Below, in pieces: positions 7,080 to 13,307 of a DNA stretch of 15,493 nucleotides. How positions within the stretch are numbered: the first letter of the stretch is position 1; every line of letters starts with the position of its first letter. The DNA is from Candidatus Dadabacteria bacterium (GTDB lineage: Bacteria; Desulfobacterota_D; UBA1144; Nemesobacterales; CSP1-2). Below the pieces are notes generated by a model. It was given only the letters and a program-made list of their open reading frames with translations. It made no database searches and had not been told where the DNA came from. Where the stretch lies: assembly GCA_022615255.1 (NCBI GenBank), contig JAKEHC010000174.1, forward strand, positions 1 to 15,493. The letters run 5' to 3'. The translations under genes were made by a program, and so were the position numbers.

Positions 7080-7727
7080 TTGATTAGGCTAGAACGTGTG
7101 AAGCAATCACTTAAAGGACTTTATGTAATAACCGATAAAAAGCTCATCCCGAGAGATAGATTCATAGAAACAGTAGAAAAAGCCGTTCGAGGCGGTGCTA
7201 GAATCATACAGCTTAGGGAAAAGGACCCGCCAGAAGAGGAAAACATCAGGCTTGGAAAAGGGCTTCTTGAGATAACAAGAAGATATGGGATTCCACTCAT
7301 CATCAACGATTCACCAGAGATTGCAAAGGAGGTAGAGGCAGATGGAGTACATTTAGGAAAAGAAGATGCAGAGATTTCCAACGCAAGAAGAATCCTAGGT
7401 AGCGAGGGTATAATTGGGGTTTCGTGTTACGGAGATATAGAAAGGGGTTTACGGGCAGAGAGAGAAGGCGCTGATTACTTAGCCTTTGGTACACCGTTTT
7501 TTACCCCTACAAAACCCGAAAGAAAACTTACACCACTTGAAGTGCTAAGGGAAGCAAAGAGGAAAATAAAAACGATTCCAATATTCGCTATTGGTGGAAT
7601 AACAAAGGATAACGTGGCATCAGTTTTAGAGACAGGCGTTGACGGGATTGCTGTAATTACAGCAGTATTTAATTCAGGAGACCCCGAAGAAGCTGCGCGA
7701 AGTCTAGCAGAATTTTTTGAAAAATAA
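7080..7727 (+). CDS. thiE: Thiamine-phosphate synthase
   Basis: ThiE joins HMP-pyrophosphate and thiazole phosphate to make thiamine phosphate in the cytoplasm. The 215-residue TIM barrel shows the expected active-site strings: QLREK (44-48), the IINDSPEIA pyrophosphate/Mg site with Asn76 and Asp77, GVHLGKED (89-96), FGTPFFTPTK (136-145) and FAIGGITKDN (169-178). Length is normal. The start is uncertain. The open frame begins at TTG 7080 with no Shine-Dalgarno motif. The in-frame GTG at 7098 has a weak AGG (7086-7088) nine bases upstream and leaves a barrel that still begins properly (LKGLYVITD). No other thiamine gene is adjacent, so the pathway is split across the genome. It runs convergently into leuS. 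Confidence 0.92.
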   Translation: MIRLERVKQSLKGLYVITDKKLIPRDRFIETVEKAVRGGARIIQLREKDPPEEENIRLGKGLLEITRRYGIPLIINDSPEIAKEVEADGVHLGKEDAEISNARRILGSEGIIGVSCYGDIERGLRAEREGADYLAFGTPFFTPTKPERKLTPLEVLREAKRKIKTIPIFAIGGITKDNVASVLETGVDGIAVITAVFNSGDPEEAARSLAEFFEK

Positions 7728-7789
7728 AACTCAACATATCTTGTTCGTTTCAAGAACGTCTGGTATACCGTGCTGCACATTAATAAACG

Positions 7790-7802
7790 GGGTGGCACAC
7801 CC
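7790..7802 (-). terminator. Small hairpin at the leuS/thiE convergence
   Basis: GGGTG (7790-7794) and CACCC (7798-7802) pair perfectly around a 3-base loop. On the minus strand the stem is followed by CGTTTATTA, a weak T-run, about 65 bases beyond the leuS stop. It could end leuS transcription, but the tract is poor. Confidence 0.3.
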
Positions 7803-7867
7803 ACTCCCTGACCTGAGCGGAATCGAAGAGTCTGATGGGCGGTATTGGTTCGAATAACCTCGATTTC

Positions 7868-10393
7868 TTATACTACAATGTTTACGAGTTTTTTGGGGAC
7901 AACGATTACCTTTTTGATTTCCTTTCCCGAGATGTGGCTTTTCACCTTTTCATCGGAAAAAGCGGCATTTTTCATCTCCTCTTCAGAAGTATCCGGATCC
8001 ATCAAGACCTGGCTTCTCACCTTCCCGTTCACCTGCAACACAATAATGATTGAAGCACTCCCTACAAGCCCCCTATCCCACTTAACCCACGCCTTATCTA
8101 TCAGTGTTTCTTTATATCCGAGGGTTTCCCATATCTCTTCAGATATATGAGGTGCAAAGGGATAAAGAAGTCTTACCATTGCTTCAATTGCCTCCCTCAC
8201 CACTGGAATCTCATCCTTGCCATTCGGCTGAAATCGCGATACTGCGTTTAGAAGCTCCATAATAGCCGCAATTCCAGTATTGAATTGAAACCTTTCTAAG
8301 TCATCCGTCACCTTTTTAATCGTTTTATGAACCTTGATAAGTAGCTCCTTTGCAGAGCCTGAGATTTGAGCTATATCGGGCTTGACACCCTTGAAGTCCT
8401 GAATTATATGTAGCCTCTCATTGATAAAACGCCACACCCTGTTTAGAAACCTGTATGCGCCCTCTATACCCTCATTGCTCCAGTCGAGGTCCCTCTCAAC
8501 GGGGGATGCAAAAAGCATGAATATGCGAACCGTATCCGCCCCGTATTTCGCAATCATATCGTCAGGGTCAACGGTGTTGCCGAGTGACTTTGACATCTTG
8601 GCACCGTCTTTAAGAACCATCCCCTGGGTCAGTAAATTTAAGAAAGGCTCGTCTAGATCGCACATACCAAGGTCTCTCAAAACCTTCGTGTAGAACCTGG
8701 CATAAAGAAGATGCAGTATTGCGTGCTCAATACCCCCTATATACTGATCTACAGGGAGCCAGTATTCACCCCTTTCTTTATCCACCATGCCCCCCTGATA
8801 ATCAGGCGAGGTATATCTCAAGAAGTACCAAGATGACTCCACAAATGTATCCATCGTATCCGTTTCCCTCTTTGCGTCACCCCCGCACTTGTGGCACCTT
8901 GTATTTAAAAAACTGTCTATCTTTGAAAGGGGAGAGCCGCCCTCTCCAGTTAACTCTACATCTATCGGAAGCTCTACTGGCAGGTCCTCATCGGGAACGG
9001 CCAGGGTACCGCATCTATCACAATAAATTATAGGGATGGGCGCCCCCCAGTATCTTTGGCGCGATATGCCCCAGTCCCTAAGCTTATAGTTGACCTGGCT
9101 CCTACCAAACCCTTTAGCCTCTGCATAATCTGTCACGTTTTTTTTCCCAACCTCCGAATTTAGACCTGAGAAATAGCCTGAATTCACCATTATCCCTTCA
9201 TCCTCGTAGGCGCTTTTCATGCCTTCTGGGCTCAGATTACCGCCATCAGGCTGAATCACGACCCTTACAGGCAAGCCATACTCCTTTGCAAACTCAAAAT
9301 CCCTCTGGTCATGCGCCGGAACTGACATAATGACCCCGGTCCCATACTCCATAAGCACAAAATTGGCGATATATATCGGTATACGCTCGCCGCTAAATGG
9401 GTTCAGGCAGTATGCCCCGGTGAATACACCTTCCTTCTTCACACCCTCAGCGATTCTCTCAACACCACTTTGCTTCCTTGCTCGTTTGATGAATTCAATT
9501 ACCTCTTTCTCCCGATCCCTACCTATTACGATACTTTCTGATAGCGGATGTTCAGGCGCTATGCACATAAAGGTAACCCCAAAAACGGTATCTGGGCGGG
9601 TGGTGAAGATTCTCAAGCTCCTCTCGCCATCTATAGGCTCCTCTAGAGGAAATTCGATCTCGGCGCCAGTGCTCTTACCTATCCAGTGCTTCTGCATCGT
9701 AAGAACCCTATCGGGCCAGCTGTCTTTAAGCCTCTCGCACCAGTCTAATAGCTCTTCTGCGTAACTTGTTATCTTAAAAAACCACCCCTCCATCTCCCTT
9801 TGCTCTACCTGAGAATTGCACCTCCAGCATCTTCCGATCTCTTTATTTCCTTCTGGTGCGAACTGCGCACCAGATACTACCACCTGCTCGTTTGCCAGAA
9901 CCGTTTCACACGAAGGACACCAATTGACAATAGAAGACCTTTTATAAGCAAGCCCTAGATCAAACATCCTTGTAAAAACCATCTGCTCCCATTTGTAATA
10001 ATTTGGGTCGCAGGTCGCAAACTCCCTCTTCCAGTCGTAGCTAAACCCCAGCCTCAAGAGCTGCTCCCTCATCTGAGCGATATTTTCATATGTCCACTTT
10101 GCAGGATGGACGCCGTGCTCAATAGCTGCGTTCTCCGCCGGAAGTCCAAATGCGTCCCACCCTATAGGATGAAGGACATTAAGCCCTAATGCCCTTTTAT
10201 ACCGCGAAAGTACATCCCCAATTGAGTAATTCCTTACATGCCCCATATGTATTCTCCCAGATGGATATGGGAACATCTCAAGCACGTAACACCTCCTTCT
10301 ATCAGGGTCTTCCTTTACCTCATATACCCTGTTTTCATTCCAGATTTTCTGCCTCTTCCTCTCAATCTCTTGGGGATTATATGTTTCTTTCAT
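7868..10393 (-). CDS. leuS: Leucyl-tRNA synthetase
   Basis: A class I synthetase that charges tRNA-Leu with leucine; 841 residues, normal for bacterial LeuRS. The HIGH motif is HMGH (49-52), preceded by MFPYPSGRI, and the KMSKS motif is KMSKS (599-603). The CP1 editing domain carries FTTRPDTVFG (263-272) and GTGVIMSVPAHDQRDFEFA (351-369), which hold the threonine-rich and aspartate residues that clear mischarged amino acids. Two zinc-knuckle pairs are visible: Cys159/Cys162 with Cys189/Cys192, and Cys458/Cys461 with Cys500/Cys503. The C-terminal end (VNGKVRSQVLMDPDTSEEEM...KKVIVVPKKLVNIVV) is the standard tRNA-binding tail. The ATG at 10393 gives the usual N-terminus (YNPQEIERKRQKIW), although the upstream purines (AAAGCC) are a poor ribosome site. 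The upstream gap holds one isolated TATAAT (minus strand, 10533-10528) with no good -35. Confidence 0.98.
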   Translation of the reverse strand: MKETYNPQEIERKRQKIWNENRVYEVKEDPDRRRCYVLEMFPYPSGRIHMGHVRNYSIGDVLSRYKRALGLNVLHPIGWDAFGLPAENAAIEHGVHPAKWTYENIAQMREQLLRLGFSYDWKREFATCDPNYYKWEQMVFTRMFDLGLAYKRSSIVNWCPSCETVLANEQVVVSGAQFAPEGNKEIGRCWRCNSQVEQREMEGWFFKITSYAEELLDWCERLKDSWPDRVLTMQKHWIGKSTGAEIEFPLEEPIDGERSLRIFTTRPDTVFGVTFMCIAPEHPLSESIVIGRDREKEVIEFIKRARKQSGVERIAEGVKKEGVFTGAYCLNPFSGERIPIYIANFVLMEYGTGVIMSVPAHDQRDFEFAKEYGLPVRVVIQPDGGNLSPEGMKSAYEDEGIMVNSGYFSGLNSEVGKKNVTDYAEAKGFGRSQVNYKLRDWGISRQRYWGAPIPIIYCDRCGTLAVPDEDLPVELPIDVELTGEGGSPLSKIDSFLNTRCHKCGGDAKRETDTMDTFVESSWYFLRYTSPDYQGGMVDKERGEYWLPVDQYIGGIEHAILHLLYARFYTKVLRDLGMCDLDEPFLNLLTQGMVLKDGAKMSKSLGNTVDPDDMIAKYGADTVRIFMLFASPVERDLDWSNEGIEGAYRFLNRVWRFINERLHIIQDFKGVKPDIAQISGSAKELLIKVHKTIKKVTDDLERFQFNTGIAAIMELLNAVSRFQPNGKDEIPVVREAIEAMVRLLYPFAPHISEEIWETLGYKETLIDKAWVKWDRGLVGSASIIIVLQVNGKVRSQVLMDPDTSEEEMKNAAFSDEKVKSHISGKEIKKVIVVPKKLVNIVV

Positions 10394-10482
10394 GGCTTTG
10401 AGTTTAAATTTCTTCAGTAGTAGGTAACTCTAATTTCATAAAATATCCTTGCCTTATCGTTTCTTAATAGGAAGAGTTTCCA

Positions 10483-10593
10483 TATAAATAAATCATTAGC
10501 GACGCATATACAGAACTATTTACTTTTATTATACCTATATGTGTGAATTCCCATACCGTCTGTTATCACGCTATAAATAAACCAGTAGCGTCG
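10483..10593. repeat. Imperfect 22-base direct repeat in the leuS-toxin gap
   Basis: Bases 10483-10504 and 10572-10593 share the pattern TATAAATAAAnCAnTAGCGnCG, matching at 19 of 22 positions and spaced 89 bases apart. The second copy also contains a 6-bp inverted repeat (ACGCTA 10568-10573, TAGCGT 10586-10591) just beyond the toxin stop. The 225-base gap 10394-10618 holds no convincing gene. Confidence 0.5.
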
Positions 10594-10618
10594 AGCTGTT
10601 TAAAATGGCTATTGTGTT

Positions 10619-10918
10619 TCAGTCGTCTTCTGAATGAAATGTGTCGGGCCAACGCATGGCACTATGAATAACGGCTACAATGTGTATTTCAGAATCACCC
10701 AGAATATAAACCACAATATAAGGCGATCCGGCTATAACAAGTTCACGCGTTCCCTGAACCCGCCCAGGTTTTCCCATTTGAGGATGTTTTTTTAAACGTT
10801 CCGTTGCATCCTGAATGCGATGAACCATGCGACCTGCCGCTGAAGGATTGTCCTCGGCCACATACACATACAGGTTATGCAAATCCTCCAGGGCAACGTG
10901 TGTCCATTTGAGCTTCAT
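10619..10918 (-). CDS. RelE/ParE-family toxin of a type II TA pair
   Basis: A 99-residue protein of the RelE/ParE fold. Family features are the N-terminal KWTHVALEDLHNLYVYVAEDNPSAA (helical hairpin), then LKKHPQMGKPGRVQGTRELV (basic loop and strand) and the core PYIVVYILGDSEIHIVAVIHSAMRWP. RelE-type members cut mRNA on the ribosome; ParE-type members poison gyrase. The pattern GKPGR.QGTREL..SPYIVVY is closest to the RelE/ParE group often paired with ribbon-helix-helix antitoxins, but the target cannot be told from sequence. The start overlaps the antitoxin stop by 4 bases (ATGA), which implies translational coupling and a single operon. The GC-richer codons differ somewhat from the AT-rich flanks, consistent with acquisition. 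Confidence 0.88.
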   Translation of the reverse strand: MKLKWTHVALEDLHNLYVYVAEDNPSAAGRMVHRIQDATERLKKHPQMGKPGRVQGTRELVIAGSPYIVVYILGDSEIHIVAVIHSAMRWPDTFHSEDD

Positions 10919-11163
10919 GAAGCCTGACCGTATTTATCAAAAAAAGCTTTGACTTGGGCTTCCGTGGCAAAATCGCCACGGTGAGCGGCCTTCACCCCTT
11001 TCCGAATATGAGACAACTGCCATTCGTGAAGGTCGATGTACTGGTCAAGCGCTTCATTGATAACGACGCTGAGCTTTTTCCCGAAGGCTTCGGCTATATT
11101 ATCCAAGCGTTTACGCTTGCCCGCCGGTGCTATAAAGGAAATTCTGGTTGAACCTTTTGACAT
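10915..11163 (-). CDS. Ribbon-helix-helix antitoxin of the TA pair
   Basis: An 82-residue protein. Residues 6-44 (TRISFIAPAGKRKRLDNIAEAFGKKLSVVINEALDQYIDLHE) read as a CopG-like ribbon-helix-helix DNA-binding domain: a beta strand, then two helices. The C-terminal half (WQLSHIRKGVKAAHRGDFATEAQVKAFFDKYG) is the toxin-neutralising extension. It should bind the toxin and repress its own promoter. AGGAG (11175-11171) lies 7 bases before the ATG, and a strong palindrome sits directly upstream of that. It is the first gene of the pair and precedes the toxin with a 4-base overlap, the usual order. Confidence 0.87.
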   Translation of the reverse strand: MSKGSTRISFIAPAGKRKRLDNIAEAFGKKLSVVINEALDQYIDLHEWQLSHIRKGVKAAHRGDFATEAQVKAFFDKYGQAS

Positions 11164-11175
11164 GGATAAACTCCT

Positions 11176-11196
11176 GTATATTATTTAATAATATAC
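11176..11196. promoter_or_regulatory. Palindromic operator of the TA operon
   Basis: Two perfect 10-base arms (GTATATTATT and AATAATATAC) flank a single central T. The palindrome ends right at the antitoxin's ribosome site. Ribbon-helix-helix antitoxins bind such short dyads to shut down their own transcription, so autoregulation is the natural reading. Confidence 0.75.
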
Positions 11197-11218
11197 TATC
11201 ATATTTCATATTATTTGT

Positions 11219-11524
11219 AAATATTTTTTCAGGAACGTTATTGTAATCAGGTTTTTTCTGCTCATATTGCTTCTCCACTTTAACCGCCTGTCTATAGAAG
11301 TGCCTAAGCCTGATTTATCTGACCAGATTGACTTTCACCTGCACTTCTTCCTGTTTCTGGATTTGTGCAATAATCTGAAACAGATTATCTGCCGTGGGGG
11401 TTGCCTTTCGGACCAAACATACAAAATTTAAACTCTAATCCACTGCAATCATTAGATCTTTTAAAACATCTTGACAACGACTTTTACTTTCTGATAGGAT
11501 TTGACTTATCCCATTTATTGGTGA
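11219..11524 (-). pseudogene. Probable decayed gene remnant, family not recognised
   Basis: One minus-strand reading frame stays protein-like for 102 codons except for two in-frame stops: TAG at 11437-11435 and TAA at 11317-11315. It reads about ISQILSESKSRCQDVLKD then LMIAVD before the first stop. CLVRKATPTADNLFQ and IIAQIQKQEEVQVKVNLVR come between the stops, and RLRHFYRQAVKVEKQ and YEQKKPDYNNVPEKIF after the second. The mix of charged, amphipathic and hydrophobic residues is typical of real protein rather than noise. No start with a ribosome site is evident. I do not recognise the family. It lies between the TA pair and dnaA and is overlapped on the plus strand by the probable dnaA promoter, so it is likely a leftover of an older insertion. 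Confidence 0.45.
11471..11500 (+). promoter_or_regulatory. Candidate dnaA promoter
   Basis: A consensus TTGACA (11471-11476) is followed after 18 bases by TAGGAT (11495-11500), a 4/6 -10 match. The start point near 11507 would place the three DnaA boxes at 11558-11589 inside the leader, a layout that would allow DnaA to limit its own expression. Confidence 0.45.
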
Positions 11525-11526
11525 CT

Positions 11527-11592
11527 AACCTTTCCTAAAATTAGGCAAAGTAGCTAGTTATCCACAACCTGTTGATAACTTGTGGAAAGGTT
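11527..11592. other. DnaA-box cluster upstream of dnaA (upstream oriC half)
   Basis: TTATCCACA at 11558-11566 is a perfect DnaA box. The reverse strand adds TTATCAACA (11578-11570) and CTTTCCACA (11589-11581), each one base off the relaxed consensus TTWTNCACA. The cluster is framed by a perfect 9-base inverted repeat, AACCTTTCC (11527-11535) and GGAAAGGTT (11584-11592). A shorter CCTAA-AA-TTAGG dyad lies at 11534-11545. It likely serves both replication initiation and dnaA autoregulation. Confidence 0.7.
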
Positions 11593-11758
11593 GTTTGCTC
11601 TTGGAGGAATTTTGGTAAACAGAATAACACTAGGTCGAAACCTTAAGTCCCTTTTTAAACATGAAAATTATGAAGAACTATCGAAAGGAGGAGAGCTTCT
11701 TGTAACCCCTAGTAGCCATTACTCTCTAGCCGCCCAAGAGGTTGAGGTATCTCAGGAG

Positions 11759-13099
11759 ATGATTTGGCAGGAGGTGGTCGAAAGAATAAAGAAAAGAGCA
11801 AACCCACAGGTGTTTTTTTGGTTTGACTCTCTGAAACCCTTAATACAGACAGATCAGTCATTTACACTTAAAGCCAAGAACACGTTTGAAATGGACTGGA
11901 TAAATAACCACTACCTAGAGCTTATAAGTAAAACTATCGAAGAGGTCAAAGGCAATAGATTGGATATCAAGATCGTTTCTGACAGCCCCATTACAATAGA
12001 TGAGGAAATAGGAGAGAGGGAGAAAATCAGGGAAACAAACAAAGAGGCTTTATTTAGCGGTTTTCTTAACCCTAACTACACCTTTGAGCGATTTATAGTT
12101 GGAGCCAGTAACCAGTTTGCCCATGCCGCATCAATTGCCGTCGCAAGAAAACCGGGAGAGGCGTATAACCCACTTTTCATTCACGGCGGAGTGGGGCTTG
12201 GAAAAACACACTTAATAAATGCAATTGGCAATTACATACTCAAAAATTCATATCAACTTGCCAGGGCCTGCTGCATATCGGCTGAAAACTTTACAAATCA
12301 GGTGATTAACAGCATCAAATCAGGCAAGATGGAGGAATTCAGAAACAGATACAGGTTTGGATGTGACGTGCTTCTTATTGATGACATACAGTTTATCGCA
12401 GGGAAAGAAAGCACACAGGAGGAGTTTTTTCATACCTTCAACACGCTATACGAGTCAAAGAAACAGATAGTGCTCACCAGTGACAAAACTCCAAAGGATA
12501 TGTCATACCTGGAAGAGCGCTTGAGATCGAGGTTCGAATGGGGACTTATCACAGATATCCAACCGCCGGAGACTGAGACAAAGGTAGCTATTCTCAAGAA
12601 AAAGGCAGAGTCAGAGGGGATTGTGCTTCCTAACGACGTAGCTATCTTTCTCGCTACCAATATAACATCCAACGTCAGAGAGCTTGAAGGCACACTCATA
12701 AACATCAGTGCCTATGCAAAGCTGCTCAACACGGAGATCAACATAGACCTTGCAAAAGAGGTTCTTAAAAATATAATTAAGGAACAAACCAGACCGATGC
12801 TGAACATAGAGTCCATTCAGAGAGAGGTTGCTAACTTCTTTGGGATTAAGATGCAAGACCTAAAATCAGAAAAGAAGATGAAGAATATCGCCTTGCCAAG
12901 ACAAATCGCCATGTACCTCACAAGAAAGTATACCGGTGCCTCTTTCCCAGAGATAGGAGAAAAGTTCGGTGGCAAGGATCACTCAACTGTTATACATGCT
13001 GTAAGAAAGATTGAAGCCATGATTGGTGAGGACTCATCATTTAAAGAAGCGGTTAATGGTGTAGTTAAAAAAATAGAGGCGTTGATAAGAGGTGGATAA
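11759..13099 (+). CDS. dnaA: Chromosomal replication initiator DnaA
   Basis: DnaA is the AAA+ protein that binds DnaA boxes and melts the origin. From the ATG at 11759 the protein is 446 residues, normal for the family. It begins MIWQEVVERIKKRANPQVFFWF, the expected domain I start. The AAA+ core has Walker A GGVGLGKT and Walker B LLIDDIQ. Domain IV carries the box-binding signature GGKDHSTVIHAVRKIE. The reading frame is open upstream to GTG 11582 (505 residues), and TTG 11612 has GGAGGA (11603-11608) close before it. The 59-residue extension lacks familiar DnaA sequence, so I prefer 11759. Its AGGAG (11754-11758) abuts the ATG, so the ribosome site would have to be GAGG at 11744-11747. A consensus SD (AAAGGAGGAGAG, 11684-11695) inside the extension serves no in-frame start. 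dnaN follows after the origin gap. Confidence 0.96.
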   Translation: MIWQEVVERIKKRANPQVFFWFDSLKPLIQTDQSFTLKAKNTFEMDWINNHYLELISKTIEEVKGNRLDIKIVSDSPITIDEEIGEREKIRETNKEALFSGFLNPNYTFERFIVGASNQFAHAASIAVARKPGEAYNPLFIHGGVGLGKTHLINAIGNYILKNSYQLARACCISAENFTNQVINSIKSGKMEEFRNRYRFGCDVLLIDDIQFIAGKESTQEEFFHTFNTLYESKKQIVLTSDKTPKDMSYLEERLRSRFEWGLITDIQPPETETKVAILKKKAESEGIVLPNDVAIFLATNITSNVRELEGTLINISAYAKLLNTEINIDLAKEVLKNIIKEQTRPMLNIESIQREVANFFGIKMQDLKSEKKMKNIALPRQIAMYLTRKYTGASFPEIGEKFGGKDHSTVIHAVRKIEAMIGEDSSFKEAVNGVVKKIEALIRGG

Positions 13100-13296
13100 C
13101 ACTGTGAATAAACATGTGGGATAAGCTGTTAATGAAATCGTGGGAGAAAAAGGCTGTGAATAAAAATGAACATATCGACATCCTTATCAACAGATAATTT
13201 GTTCATTAAGTTAGCTGTTCTCAAGCCCTTTTTGAAACCCTTCCACAATTTCACAGCGCCTACTACTATTACTATATAATTAAATAATATAAATTA
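13091..13296. other. oriC: Candidate oriC with DnaA boxes, DnaA-trios and AT-rich unwinding tract
   Basis: Reverse-strand boxes matching TTWTNCACA exactly are at 13103-13111 and 13155-13163 (both TTATTCACA). One-off boxes are at 13091-13099 (TTATCCACC, over the dnaA stop) and 13184-13192 (TTATCAACA, plus strand). Near the right end, two weaker plus-strand boxes (7/9) abut at 13239-13247 and 13247-13255. A GC block (GCGCC, 13256-13260) follows. Then come five consecutive [C/T]TA trinucleotides, CTA CTA CTA TTA CTA (13260-13274), equal to 3'-[G/A]AT trios on the other strand. Last is an almost pure A/T tract to 13296. This order matches the B. subtilis basal unwinding system. The location between dnaA and dnaN is classic. 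Confidence 0.8.
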
Positions 13297-13307
13297 GGAG
13301 TAGAGAG

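Noticed and set aside
7847..7855. GGTTCGAAT, a tRNA T-loop-like string
   Set aside because: There is no acceptor or anticodon stem around it that folds as a tRNA, and it ends next to the leuS stop codon.
8421..9764. Several open frames on the plus strand opposite leuS
   Set aside because: They mirror the codon structure of a fully conserved leuS and show no recognisable protein features or ribosome sites.
10394..10618. T-box or other leader upstream of leuS
   Set aside because: No T-box core motif or antiterminator pairing was visible; only a lone TATAAT and the direct repeats.
11661..11690. ATG codons at 11661 and 11670 as dnaA starts
   Set aside because: Both are out of frame with dnaA.
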